From Clusia tigrina (taxonomy: Eukaryota > Arthropoda > Insecta > Diptera > Clusiidae): DNA of 64,000 nucleotides. Numbering within the stretch: the stretch's first letter is position 1; every line of letters starts with the position of its first letter. Below the pieces are notes generated by a model, which saw only the letters and a program-made list of their open reading frames with translations, did not search any database and had not been told where the DNA came from. The translations under genes and the position numbers were made by a program. Positions 9,641 through 20,880 of this stretch are shown here, piece after piece. Where the stretch lies: the NCBI GenBank assembly GCA_920105625.2, contig OV050030.1:113442814-113506813 (forward strand), read 5' to 3'.

Positions 9641-10580
9641 TCAAATCAGTGCTTTTAAAACAAATGCAATATTCGATACGAGTGACAAGTTTAACATTGC
9701 GAAGCAAAAGTTTTTTAAGTGCTTAATGCTTGAGTCAAGCATTTATTTAATCGGGTTCGGTAACAATAAAGAAGCCAATAAAATAAAGTCGATCGATCGC
9801 ATAATGCTTAATTTTGACATTGAAATTTTGAAATGCAGTATGAAGTTGTTTCCTCTTGCTGTTTCGCTGGTCCAGTTGTTATTGGTTCTGAAATTTGTTC
9901 TCAAGCTGAAATAAAAATAAATCCAACAAGTCTGACGACTAAAAGATTTGAAAATAATGCAGAGAATCATTTATAAAATATGATGAAAATTACACAACTC
10001 TGAAAATTATTTTGATTTCGTCGTTTCGTTAAAGGAAAATGTAAAGCATAAAGTTATGGACATTATTAAAAATGATAGACCAAATAAAATAAAAATTTGA
10101 TGGTTGAAATAAATATTTTGTTTACATACGATAATCCAATATAATCGAGGCCTCGTAGATTACCCAATGCTGAGAGAAGTATAGTCGAACAATAAATATA
10201 TGAAAGGTTGAAAGACGGCATAAACAAAGAATCTGAGTCGGAGAGCAGCAGCCGTGAGGTTTTGATGGCACGCCACGATTTTCGACTATCGACGAATTAA
10301 CAGAGCTATTTTAAAGGACAGTTTCCAATTGCCACGGATCGAGGATCCATTGGATCAGTTGGAAAACGATAAATTTTCAGCACCATCGACCTCAATAATG
10401 GTTTTTTTCACGTCAACGTAACCAACGAAAGCAGAAAATACACATCTTTTATGACGCATAATGGGCAATTTAAGAAGTTTCCGTTTGGTCTGTGCAAGTC
10501 AACTGGTGTATTTCAGAGGTACGTGAGCTCAATTTTCGTGAATTTGTAGTGTACCCAAAACACTACAATGGATTTCAACC
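9641..10580 (+). pseudogene. Ty3/gypsy protease and RT 5' half, plus strand
   Basis: The protease is recognisable from AIFDTSDKFNIAKQ, where the catalytic D-T/S-G triad reads DTS with Gly lost. It is followed by IYLIGFGNNKEANKIKS. The RT 5' half appears in pieces: an upstream linker with RRLPNAERSIVEQ, then IFSTIDLNNGFFHVNV and FMTHNGQFKKFPFGLCKS near 10380-10500. The reading is cut at about 10580 by the mariner insertion and continues near 12160. Many stops show long decay. Confidence 0.78.
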
Positions 10581-10607
10581 TACGAGGGCGGATTGATATT
10601 GAAGCTA

Positions 10608-10695
10608 CCTAAGTAGGAAAAAAAATTTTTTTTTTTCAAAAACCATTTATTCCTAAGTAGGAAAAAAAATTTTTTTTTTTCAAAAACCATTTATT
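10608..10695. repeat. 44-bp tandem duplication in the mariner 3' end
   Basis: A block beginning CCTAAGTAGGAAAAAAAA and ending AAAACCATTTATT occurs twice in direct succession with a period of 44 bp. It lies between the terminal sequence and the stop region of the transposase gene, and only the length of the T-run differs between copies. Confidence 0.85.
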
Positions 10696-10727
10696 TCTCA
10701 ACATAGTCTCCTTTTACTTCGACACAC

Positions 10728-11755
10728 TTAGTAAGACGATATTCCAACTTTTTTATACCATCTGAATAATACGATTTCGGGAAAATCAAATACGTCAAAA
10801 TACGCGTTAGTTTCGGTAATCACTTCTTCGTTTGAGTTGAATCTTTTTCCTGCGAGCCATTTTCTCAAGTTTGGAAACAGGAAAAAGTCACTAGGAGCTA
10901 AATCTGGACTATAAGGTGGATGATTAACCAATTCGAAGTGTATTTCACGTAATTTTAGCATCGTATCTAATGCTGTGTGAACCGGTGCGTTGTCTTGAAG
11001 AAAAAGCATTTTTTTTCTTCTTTAAATGTGGTCGTTTTTCCTTGATTGCATCAATCAATTGATCCAATAATGCACGATAATACTTTCCTGTGATTGTGGA
11101 TCCTTTTCAAGATAATCGATGAGCAATATTCCGTGTGCATCCCAAAATACAGTTGCCATAAACTTGCCAGCCGATTTCACTGCCTTCGCCTTCTTCGGAG
11201 CACTTCCACCAGCTTCCACCCATTGTTTCGATTAATTTTTGGTTTCAGGTGTGTAGTGGTGGACCCGTTCCATCAACAGTTATTAATCGACGCCAAAAAT
11301 CTACAGGATTACGCTTTATCATGTCCAAACACCGCTGTGAAGTGGTCTGTCGAACTCGTTTTTGTTCGACACTGAGCAAACGCGGCACCCATCTTGCCCA
11401 TAGCTTTTTCATATGCAAATGTTCATACAAAATGTTGAACACACGTTCATATGATATGTTTACTATTTCAACAATCTCACGCAACTTGACTCGGCGATCA
11501 TTCATAACAATATCGAGGATTTTCTTCAGTAACCACCTCGTTTGGCCTTCCTGTTGATGGTATAGTTGCAGTGCTTGTTCGGCCGCGTTTAAATTCAGCA
11601 ATCCAATATTTTACCATGTAATCTGACGGAGCAGACTCACCGTAATGTCTATCGAGCTTTTCTTTTGTCTCTTTCGTCGTTTTCCCTTTCAAATAATAGT
11701 GTGATGCATTGAACCCAAAATTATGCAGACCACACGCAATTGCAGGCCAATACAT
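10728..11755 (-). pseudogene. Mariner (DD34D) transposase
   Basis: Read on the minus strand, the N-terminal helix-turn-helix region has YYLKGKTTKETKEKLDRHYG and EFKRGRTS. It is followed by LREIVEIVNISYERVFNILY and ARWVPRLLSVEQK, all standard mariner blocks. The catalytic domain has TVDGT (normally VDET), then LQDNAPVHT, then YSPDLAPSDFFLFP. Thirty-four residues separate the second and third aspartates, giving DD34D. Frameshifts near 11590-11500, a stop just after VDGTGPPLHT and another break near 10790 inactivate it. The extreme N-terminus is missing. The closest style is the mellifera/capitata/SETMAR-type mariners. Confidence 0.88.
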
Positions 11756-11756
11756 G

Positions 11757-12159
11757 TGTGCAGCATATGGGTTAATATTTCAAATATGTTTTAGGATAAG
11801 TATTGAACAATAATAATTATGTTTAGATGTACAAAATTAGATGTAATAATTTAGGATATAAGAAGCGCTAATTTCTTAAATAAAACAGTTCCGTTTTGGA
11901 CAGAGACCTCAGCAAATCCCATTGCTTTTTCTTTGCTCGGCGTTCACGCCTCCAAAATATCATGGATTCATTTCGGCAAACGAAAGTTTGCCACAACTAG
12001 CGGCTGGGTTACCATACAGCCTTAATAATAAAATATGGTAAATGTCTGTTGACACAACAAATTGGGTCGTTAAGATTTTTCTATTAATATTTCATATATG
12101 TAGATATCAGCTAAGGACACAGGCAAAAATGATAAGCGATCCGACTGGCGAAACATCAA
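11757..12159. other. Possible LTR-like fragment, unassigned
   Basis: No coding sequence is seen. A run with AATAAAACAGTTCC near 11880 followed by a GC-richer block resembles the R-U5 part of an LTR. I found neither a second copy in the window nor a clean TG...CA boundary. It separates the mariner from the continuation of the gypsy RT. Confidence 0.3.
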
Positions 12160-12560
12160 TCCTACGACGACCACCACAATTAACTCGACGGGGTATTGCT
12201 CTTCCTTACACTGACGACGAAATTATATCTGCTGATAATGAAGAGGAAGCGGTACATCGCCTGGAAGAAGTATTTTCTTTATGCAAAGACTATGGCCTGG
12301 AAATGCGACGAGTTTTTGGGTCATGTAATAGTGGATAATACGATTTCACCAGCACCAGTAAAAGTCGAAGCATTGAACAAGTTGCTGGAAAACCTGAAAG
12401 AGCTGGAAAATTTCATTGGTTTGGCCAATTGTTTTGGTATATTCGTTTTTCAACGCTTGCTAAGCCGCTATCTAATCTAAAAAAAAGCAAAAGTTAGAGA
12501 TGAATGTGAAGCAGGTGGCTTCTTTTAATGCGATTAAAAATGCTTTATAGCCGACGTTGT
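12160..12560 (+). pseudogene. Ty3/gypsy RT 3' half, continuation
   Basis: The catalytic box reads PYTDDEIISADNEEEAVHRL; the usual hydrophobic residue of the Y-x-D-D box is Thr here. It continues with LEEVFSLCKDYGLE. After a frame change it reads EFLGHVIVDNTISPAPVKVE and FIGLANCFGIFV, the connection before RNase H. This is the downstream half of the RT interrupted at 10580. It ends near 12560 in SFNAIKNAL, after which no pol homology is visible. Confidence 0.8.
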
Positions 12561-14436
12561 AAACAGACACTTTGCTGCGTTTGCGGCCAGAGCAGTGCCT
12601 AAGCAAGACCAAAAGGGTTTTTATTTATGCTGCACCATTCTGACTGCCGCGCAGAAAATAATTATTGAAAATCTAAATTAGGTGAAATTGCCAACTAAGC
12701 AGATTCTAAGGCATAAGGTGTTTGAGAGGCGGTCCCATAAGCACACATTTATTTATTATACATAAATACCACTGCCTAGAAGAACATAACAACGATTACG
12801 ATTAAACATTATATTAAGACTATCATATGGATATGTTTAGATTAACTTTTACATCAGTTATATCATAATGTTGAAACTCGTTTTCTCTTTGAAAAGAAAT
12901 TTGCGGTATTATATTTTGCGGTGAAAATTTAACATTCCACAAGTTCCTGAGTTGAATTAAAATGACAGACCCAACTTCTAAATGACAGTTTTAAAGCCTA
13001 ACCACTTTCCATTATTTTTAGTATCTGTAGTTTTATTTGATCTGATAACTGAATATGAGGTACTTTCCAACTGATAAGCTATAATTGTTAGCCTCCGCAA
13101 ATATTTTTTTTCCAGAGGGAGGGAAATCTTCGAAAAGGGACACGAGGAGGTACGCACCGCCCTAGAGTGTGAGACTTTTACTCACTAAAACGACCTCACT
13201 TACCTAACAGTTACGCCAATAATAGCCTCATAGCGATTTAAGAAGGGTAATAAACGGATATCCATTTATTTTTTATTTTGATTTCAACCTATGTTTGGAT
13301 TCATTGAAACAAATCACCCCTCCGAAACTAAATTAAAATTGTAACACCCACAACAAAAGGGAGCAAAATCTAAATGGTTTCGATTACAAGAATGGAAATA
13401 CAAGAGAGAGAAATTCTTTGTTGTTCTTGCAACAACATTGAAGTTGAGAATTCTATGCAAAAAACTACATTTAATTTCGCCATTCAATAGGCTCAACAAA
13501 AAACATGCTTTAAGCATTGTTCTACGGTTTTAAAGAAAGAACATAAGACGCACACGAAATGAGAGAACAGCCAAAATGCATACATTTGGTGTGAGAAATG
13601 TGATAATTTGTGTTTAATATTAAATATTCTAATATCTATCGCATTTTATGATAATATTTATATAAATAAATATGAAGTAATATATTTCAATTGATTTGGA
13701 ATTAGAATTTTTGTTCTATTCAATAAATTGTTGGTTAAATTTGTGCCGTGAAAGTTGTTATTTACTGTTTTGGTGCGATAATTGGAATATAAAATGAAAT
13801 TAATATGGGAAATGAAATACTAAGATGTGTATATTTATTAAATATATGATATTAATATATTTATATTTATTAAATCAGTACACAAATTTTTATTTCTTGG
13901 TACATGAAAATCCGCTAAATCCGCTGCTTAAGTACTTTTTATCGAATAATTTGTACTCGTTTACTTGTAAGTGCATTTCTTAAGTTATATATTATTAAAA
14001 ATAATTAAAATACATTTAATTCATAAATTATTGACTTTGCACATGCATTTTTCATATAAAAAAATATTTTAAAGGGACTTATCACGTCACAGCCAATCAG
14101 CTGTGCTGAGTTTTTGTCGAGAGAGGAATAGCGGACCTGCGCATGGCGAAATCTTCTATTTTATCATTCTTGTGTTTTAAGAGAAAGTTGACAGGAAAGC
14201 TTCTGTATCCGATTTAGAACGCAGTAGGTCTACTTCAGTTCATGCTTTGAATTTAATATAACTTTATGATAGTCTTCAGCGAAACCCACCACCAAAGATG
14301 TTCACAAAAATTTAAATAAACATTAGTAAGTTATATTTCATCTAATTACCTTCCTGCAAATCGCTCTCACTCTGATTTTATGAAGCATAATTTTCATTGT
14401 TGTTTATATGTACAAATATCGTGTATGATCAATTTG
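12561..14436. other. AT-rich desert without recognised genes
   Basis: I see nothing that I can support as a gene. A GC-richer island at about 13120-13240 (GGGACACGAGGAGGTACGCA) could be a fragment of a repeat. The stretch 13560-14080 is extremely AT-rich. A second moderately GC-rich patch lies at 14085-14240. No long open frame, tRNA fold or terminal repeat was recognised. Confidence 0.5.
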
Positions 14437-14531
14437 GGTATTCACAAGCCTGTGGTATTTGCCTGTGGTATTTTACCAGCTGGTAAATATACCATAAAAT
14501 TCGAATTGGTATTTTTTTTTGTTTTATGTAT
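14437..14531 (+). repeat. Left long terminal inverted repeat
   Basis: It pairs with 15288-15382 in inverted orientation. The outer 13 bases GGTATTCACAAGC are identical, and the inner block ATTTTACCAGCTGGTAAATA has one mismatch to its partner. Confidence 0.85.
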
Positions 14532-15287
14532 ACGAGTTTACCACAAAATACCAATATGATCGTGATGTTTTTTGGTGCGTATTTGATTATCTGTTATTAT
14601 CTGAATACCCTAAATACCGTTTAGCTCATAGCGAATTGTATTGTAATGCGTATTTCATCATTTAGGGAATCTACAAACTTCGTTGGTATTTTCGAACGCG
14701 TATATTCGAGCTTAAAATATACCACTTTGTGAGCATTTGAAATTTTCGAATATGTCAGATGTGTCTATTTATGCCACTGTATCGTCATTTATTTGCGTTT
14801 TGTTTACGTGAATTGTGTTTAAATAATGCCAAGAACGACAGAGAAGGATAAAATTATTCAAGTTTTTTGCTTGCAACATGTTAATAGTTTAATTTATATG
14901 ATTTTAAGTAAGTTTCTGTATTTTGCCAACTTCTTTAATCAACTGCTTATTCGTTGCTTCATTTAGGCATTGTTGGCAGCGAGGACAGCGAAGACGACTT
15001 TCTATAAAATGCTTGTGCAGTTGGTTTCTGCTTTTAACATGATGACTAAGAATGCCGTAAAGAAAACAAATATGTTTGTACTTACATACTTCAAATGGAG
15101 TATTTCTCTTAAGAAAATTAATTATTTTTGCCTCCTCGAGTTGCATCCACTCCTTGTTTGGCAAATTTCTTTTCCCATTCAATTTCTTTTCCATTTTTTC
15201 AAATTTAAATTTAAGAAACATATTATCAAATACCCGCACCAACGACATCACGATCGTATTGGTATTTTGTGATATTGCCAAATATAC

Positions 15288-15382
15288 ACAAAACAAAAAC
15301 CAAAAAATACCAGTTCGAATTTTTTGGTATATTTACCAGCCGGTAAAATACCACATGCAAATACTAGTAGCTTGTGAATACC
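15288..15382 (-). repeat. Right long terminal inverted repeat
   Basis: Read on the minus strand it starts GGTATTCACAAGC and repeats the order of words found in the left TIR. A few bases differ between the two, notably next to the first TGTGG word and in the T-run. Confidence 0.85.
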
Positions 15383-16170
15383 ATAATTGTTTTTAAATGA
15401 TTTCAAATAAGGTGTATAGGTATGATATTCCTTTTTCGTAGTACTCTCATTGTAAAATAGTTTTTCTAATACATCAAATATGCCACTAATTACGTTTTCT
15501 TTTCAATTTAAAACCAAACGGTTTTAAAAACAAACAAAAAATGTTATTATGATCAACATTCTGAATTGAATGTATAGACGATATGTCGTGTCACTCAGTG
15601 AAAGTTCAATAGAAACAAATCTAATTACTATGTATTAAATCCTTAATACTACGTATTTAGAGTGAGATCCACGTCGTCGATTGTCGGTACTCGTGCCGGT
15701 GTTGGCCAGTTATTTTGTAGAGGTGGACTGAAAAAGAAAAGGGAGGGAAAAATTTACTTCCACTCAATTAAAAAAAAAAAATTCAGATTTAAAACTTACA
15801 GTAATTCAAAGAACTGCTAGTTGCAGGAACAGGGGATTTTGTGATTGTGTTTTATTTGTCTCCAGCTGCCAATTAAGGGGTGCACTACATTATCGACCAA
15901 AATTGACGATTGGTCTGGAATATCTGCATTCAAAGTAAACCTTCGAATTACGCTACAACTTCCGCAGAAAAACACAGACAAATATCATTCAAATCTCCTG
16001 TAGAGCCAGTAACAGGATATAACCGCCGTCAGTTGCGTCTTTACATAAATCCCTATTAGGAAGGGAACGATCGACCAAACTGCAGTAAGCACCACTAATA
16101 AATGGGCGAGTCAGAAGTAAACTGTTCACACCAAAAAAGAAAACGAACTGCTTAAAGTCGAAAAAACTAC
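15383..16170. other. Unassigned DNA upstream of a Jockey ORF1
   Basis: No supported gene was found. The part from about 15660 has higher GC content and could be the 5' UTR of the following Jockey-type element. The first 280 bases are AT-rich flank. Confidence 0.4.
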
Positions 16171-16920
16171 TCTCAAGATAGCCAATGAATGGAATCCGCA
16201 TCAAATACCAACACAGATAAAGAGGAGATTGCATTAGAAACGGTTTGGATAGTGAAGAAAAATAGACAGAGCGAAAAGCGGAGTCTTCGCCAGAAGAAAG
16301 CACTGCAGCAGAAAATCTGCAAAAAATCGAGGAAAAAAAGAGAAGTGAACAGCGTGCACCTATCCTGATTTTGAACATTAGCAAATTTTAAGATCTGCAA
16401 AGCATCATCGAAAAAAATGTGAAGCAAGAGTTTACAATTCGCTTACTAAGAAATGTTGTTCAAAAAATTAATGTTTTTAACGGTGAGATTATAGATATGT
16501 CACTAAATCCGTATCTGAACTGAATTTGAACTGGAACTGAATACGGAAATAAGCAGACAAGATCATTCAGAGAAATAGTAAAAAATGTTCACAACTTGTG
16601 CGATACTGAACGAAGCAAAGAACCACTCGAGAAATTCATGTTAACTTTTGAACATAATGAAGATATCGACTAGATAATCGCGATTAAGCAAATCTTAACA
16701 CTCAAAAGTTAAAATAGAAACGGCCGTGTAAATTTATGCCTCAATGTAAAATTTGCCAGGGATTTGACCACACGAAAAACTATTACAAAAATGTTCCAAG
16801 ATGTGTAAAATGTACAGGCAAACACTGGCAAAATGCCAGTTAATCAGCCGCCTAAATGGTGCAACTGTAAAAAAACTACCCTGCTAACTATCGATGGTGT
16901 GTTCTAGCTAAGAAATAAAA
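16171..16920 (+). pseudogene. Jockey-type LINE ORF1 (gag-like)
   Basis: Pieces in three frames together give the ORF1 order of Jockey-family LINEs. A charged N-terminal part comes first (EKRSLRQKKALQQK near 16275-16310), then PILILNISKF and DLQSIIEKNVKQEF. The C-terminal knuckles follow, with CQGFDHTKNYY, CVKCTGKHW and ANYRWC between about 16750 and 16905. Such proteins bind the element RNA. Stops and frame changes are frequent, so the gene is dead. ORF2 of the same element starts near 17230. Confidence 0.72.
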
Positions 16921-17229
16921 AATAAGATATAAATAAATATATAATCGAATGTGTGCTAACATTCAGATACAGAATGAAGCTCATTCTTCTAACACACGAG
17001 AATTTTATGGAACCTTTAAAACGTAGAGGAAACACAAAGCAGAACTTTCGCAAAAGTGGTTAGAAGCAATTACAAAATGTGAACAAGACTCAAGCAATAA
17101 CAAATTGAAATGTAACCGATATATCTAATGAAAGAATACTTAAGCAAATTTTTAATAAATTGCAAAAGCAACAAGAATTGTCCAGTACTATAAAAAACAG
17201 ATTAGTAAAATTAAAATCCTACAACCTCT

Positions 17230-18860
17230 GAGAATTATGTCATGGAACGCGATCGGACTGTTAAAACATCAAAAAGAATTGGTAATTTTATTAAATAAAG
17301 AATGTAATTGATATTTGCTTAATATCTGAACCACATTTTACCTCGCAATCATGTATCACTTTCAAAAACAATGCATAAAGATAACTGTGCAAGAGGGAAC
17401 TTCCATACTTATAGGAACGAGTAAAGAAGTCTGAAGTCGGGTTAGACAAACTTCGAAATACCCTTTACTTTTCTTGTGCGTGCGAGTTCAACAATGGGAA
17501 TGTTTTCTTCATAAATCATCATTAGGAGCATATCTACGGTAATTTTCGATCGACCCCATTTCTTGTATATGCCTTTATAGGGTCAATATATGTACTAATA
17601 TATTTTATCCAAAAATATTGTATAGGTCGAAAGTTATAATAATATGTAAATAGTGGGCGTGGCTGTAAAAAAAACCGCCCATTTTTTGTGTAGTGCTTAA
17701 TGTTGGTATCCGCAACCTTCCTGTGAAGTTTCGTTGATAGATCTTTAATAGGAACCTAGTAAAGATATTTTATTAATTGTGAGCGTGGCAGTATTATTAT
17801 GACCTTCATATTCTGCAAACACACTATTATGGATCCTGTGTATATTTTTGCCAATTTTTATTCCGATGGCATCAATACGAACATAGGTAGGCTAATTTTA
17901 AGTTTAGACCCGAAAGTACTTTATATCGAAAGTAGACGTGTCCTTTCTCTGATCAACCTCATTTCCTTCAGATATCTTCATAATGTCCACATGTTGCTTC
18001 TCGTCCATAAATCTTCAATTGATCTTAAGTTATGAATGTTTGTTATAGTGGACGTGCCAGTTAATATACACCGCCCAGCTTTTGCATGGTGTTTTGAAGG
18101 ACCCACGTCTCCATAACTGACAAATTGCGTCACTATGCCATCAATTGGACCGAAGTTATTGTAATTTAAAAAAAGGTGCAAAAAGTTCCTTATATGGGAG
18201 GTAGGCGTAGTCTTTGTCCAAATCGGCCCATATAGCAATCTGTATTTTTGTCCAGACTATACTTTTCCAAAATTTCATTACGATAGCTCTAACGGTAAGA
18301 CGGATAGACGGGAAGACGGACGGACTGTATATATATGTCCATACCTCCTACGCCTCTTTCTTGAAATTAAAACCCCTCTCAAAGGCACAAAAATAGGATA
18401 CCCTTTTTACCTTTTTAAAAACAGCAGCAGTAACAACTTCAAAGCAACAACAGTCACTGTCAAATATAACACTCAAAACTTATCAATAACTGCTATTTAC
18501 AGTCCTCCTAAACATTCGTTATCATCTACATAATATAAAGAACTAATAAAAATGCACAAACATAAATTTATCAAGGGGGGTGACTTCAATGCGAAAGACA
18601 CCCATTGGGGCTCACGCATGACTACCACAAAGCAGATCTAGAAACAGACTGTCAATTTATCTCAACGGGCAACCCCACTTACTGGGCAACCGATCCTAAC
18701 AAGTTGCCAGACCTTATCGACCTCTTTCTAACAAATAAAGTTTTAGAAAACATTGTACTAATTGAACAAAGTCTTGATTATGATGATTATACTTCAACCA
18801 TTTGGTTTCTTTTTAAAACCTTGTTCATGTACAACAACATCAATTTTACAGATTTTTATA
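17230..18860 (+). pseudogene. Jockey-type LINE ORF2 endonuclease, interrupted
   Basis: The first part, near 17235, reads LRIMSWNAIGLLKHQKELV, the first strand of a Jockey AP endonuclease, and continues as SEPHFTSQS in another frame. About 990 bp of foreign non-coding DNA then intervene. The domain resumes near 18480 with LSITAIYSPPKH, GGDFNAKDTHWGS, GNPTYWATDPNKLPDLIDLF and NKVLENI. The catalytic Asp-x-Asn of GGDFNA is intact. The reverse transcriptase is not found downstream, so the element is truncated at about 18860. Confidence 0.8.
17430..18415. repeat. 1-kb non-coding insertion inside the endonuclease
   Basis: The sequence between the two endonuclease halves has no coding potential. It contains phrases typical of fly intergenic repeats: GTGGGCGTGGC, ACCGCCCATTTTT, and a chain of GACGGATAGACGGGAAGACG near 18298. 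Similar ATACCCTTT words occur near both ends in the same orientation. No terminal inverted repeat or clear target duplication was recognised, so the class is unknown. Confidence 0.55.
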
Positions 18861-19205
18861 TATAGACGTTTTCTTTTGTGACTATCACCAGGAGCTCCAA
18901 GAGAATTATTTCTTAACCTTTTATTATAATTGTTGAAAATATCCAAATTAAATTGATCTCCTTATTTCACCTGTTATAGGAATGTATTCTATAACACGTT
19001 TGTGAATAAGCATACAATATCCTGATGTATTTACGGAAATATTTATGGATGTTTTAAATTCAATGCGCATATCAATGGGACCAGTGTACTTGCTCAATCT
19101 GATAAGTTAAATCGATGATAATGATTAGTATATTCATCACATTTAAGTAGAGGTTGTGGATCATGCATACAATAACGTTGTTGGAGCTATATATATCATA
19201 TAAAT
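18861..19205. other. Unassigned AT-rich DNA
   Basis: No gene is seen. It lies directly downstream of the minus-strand BEL/Pao integrase and could be the 3' region of that element, but no polypurine tract or paired LTR could be recognised. Confidence 0.35.
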
Positions 19206-19680
19206 ATCACATAAATATCACGATTAAACCTGAATGTTTTATTCGAACGAAAGGAATGTTAGAGGTCGGGAGTTTACGATGAGGAGGAGATCGTAGCCTT
19301 ATTTCGCACATTGCGCTCTTTAAAGTCTCATCATTAAAGATCATTGATGGGCAAATGTGGTAAAGTATCATTTTAATTGAGCATCTGAGACGGTCCCACG
19401 ATCCACCCATATGCGGAGCTGCTGGTGGGTTGAATCTCCATTGTAATTCGTCATATTTAAGACTGAATTCTGGGAAATCCAAGTTTTTTAGTTCCTCACT
19501 CAGGATTCTTTCTGACCTCGAAACTTTGCTCCATTTTCCGTAAGGATTTCTCTTAGTATTCCTCGACTTGATGTGAAGTCGCGTAAGCACATTATAGATG
19601 AATTTGTGTCTAAGCTGTGAGATATCTCTATATGGATACCTTGAACCGTTAAACAGGTGGTGATTTTTTCACGCCTCCGA
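19206..19680 (-). pseudogene. BEL/Pao integrase core
   Basis: On the minus strand the core starts near 19655 with VQGIHIEISHSLDTNS and continues with SSRGILREILTENGAKF, where the usual DNG catalytic motif reads ENG. It then has YDELQWRFNPPAAPHMGGSW and IFNDETLKSAMCEI, characteristic of BEL/Pao integrases. The expected NSRPL block is garbled by a deletion near 19290. Frameshifts near 19540 and 19290 are visible. The loss of the second catalytic Asp, if not a sequencing error, would inactivate it. Confidence 0.85.
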
Positions 19681-20000
19681 ACGATGGTGACTAGGTAGGT
19701 ATGTAGGTAGGTAGGGCAGCCGCATCACCAATAAACCAATGATGCCACTTAGACCACCAGTTGGGTCCGTTGTGAGCCGCGGATGCGAGGCATGGCTAGG
19801 CATTCCCCTCCCCTAAGCCTTTTACAAAGCGAAGAAGGTTGTTAACACCTGACTGGAATAGACTGGTTAAGAAGTGGGATTTTAGTAAACGCTCCCTATT
19901 TCTAGTAAAAGCTGGACATGTACAGAAGAAATGCTGGATCGTTTCCATTTCCTCCTCGTTCCTGCAAATTAATCGAAGGATCTTCGTGGGTTTTTCTTTT
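19681..20000 (-). mobile_element. LOA-like LINE 3' fragment, minus strand
   Basis: Read on the minus strand, the start (near 19995) codes for the C-terminal knuckle of a LINE ORF2: CRNEEEMETIQHFFCTCPAF. A 3' UTR follows and ends in a CTACCTACCTACAT-type tail. It resembles the end of the LOA element at 3480-3774. It is a short 5'-truncated insertion in the BEL/Pao element. Confidence 0.8.
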
Positions 20001-20880
20001 TTATGTTCTTACCAGCCTTCAGATAATTTATTTCTTCCTTATAGTTGCTTAATTGTGCTAGCTTAGTCACAAGAAACTTAAGCGTTTTATGTACAAGAAA
20101 ATTTAAGCTACCATACGATATAGCCGTCTCCAGCTGGAAAATTATTCAAAATTTAAAAGGTCTTCCATTTGTGTTTTCTGAACGAAGAAAAGATTTTGTG
20201 TGTTTCGATTTCCTCTTCCGGTCCAAAATCGTCGCATTTTGGCCACATTTCTTTATCAGCGAACAGGAATGACGGCCCTGTTAACCACGGGACAGCAGCA
20301 AATTGTGTCTTCACTTTTGTGGCAATATCTGTAGGGTTTAATTTTGATGGTACCCACTTCCATCGAATAATGTTGGAGTTTTCTAAAATTTCGTCCACTC
20401 GATGCATCACGAACTGGAATTTTTTTGGGTCCATGCGTAGCCACTTCAAACCCGATTTGGAATCGGACCAAAATAATTTTTCGCTTGCGGCTAGTCTAAT
20501 AGCACTCTCTATTTTAGCTCCCAATCTCACAGCAATCACCGTAGCCTGAGGCTCCAATCTCGGGACTTAGTGCTGCTTTAATGGTGTTACCTTTCACTTT
20601 GCGGCTACTAGGCTGATAGCTATTTTTCCATTAAGTTTAATTCTTAGGTAACTCATGGCAGCATATGCATGTTCTCCTGCGTCAACGAAAGTATGCAGTT
20701 TAATATTTGTTGAATGTTTTAATAATGGTGAGTAACATTGAGGGATCTTTGAGCTGATATGCGTGGTATTATAGACTTCCACTGTTGCTATTTTTTTTAT
20801 CAAGGTTCTTTCCAATTCATCATCATTTAATACGCCAAATATCTTGAAGTAATATTTTCAGATTAATGGCATAGCACAAT
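20001..20880 (-). pseudogene. BEL/Pao RNase H and linker
   Basis: On the minus strand the RNase H begins near 20815 with LHTFVDAGEHAYAAMSYLR, where the usual DAS reads DAG. It continues with RLGAKIESAIRLAASEKLFW and SDSKSGLKWL. A following block has WKWVPSKLNPTDIATK and PWLTGPSFL. These are the standard BEL/Pao RNase H and post-RNase H motifs. Near 20060-20110 the linker to integrase is stop-rich and ends at the LOA insertion. Confidence 0.85.

Larger units (their letters stand above)
10583..11756 (-). mobile_element. DD34D mariner, 5' end lost
   Basis: The left end starts after a TA at 10581-10582 with CGAGGGCGGATTGATA, typical of a mariner terminal repeat. The transposase lies on the minus strand. 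The right end lacks a matching inverted repeat: coding sequence runs to about 11740 and then changes abruptly into unrelated AT-rich DNA. The element inserted into the reverse transcriptase of the plus-strand gypsy remnant. Confidence 0.8.
14437..15382. mobile_element. 946-bp element with long terminal inverted repeats
   Basis: Both ends start with GGTATTCACAAGC and match each other in inverted orientation for about 95 bp with roughly ten differences. The TIRs include a palindromic ACCAGC/CGGTAAATATACC block and repeated TGTGGTATTT words. The interior has only short frames: one from 14826 on the + strand (MPRTTEKDKIIQVF) and one of 130 residues on the - strand at 14904-15296, with a CPRCQQC motif. 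Neither is recognised as a transposase. No convincing target duplication was seen. It is probably a non-autonomous DNA transposon or foldback-like element of unassigned superfamily. Confidence 0.75.

Noticed and set aside
13120..13240. GC-rich island that might be an RNA gene
   Set aside because: I could not find a cloverleaf, box motifs or a recognised RNA; it may be a fragment of a repeat.
14904..15296. 130-codon minus frame as a transposase gene
   Set aside because: The CPRCQQC motif alone does not identify a transposase; kept only as a note in the long-TIR element.
18298..18345. Short GACGGA-type repeats as a possible CRISPR-like array
   Set aside because: The repeats are contiguous and degenerate, without spacers, and the genome is eukaryotic.
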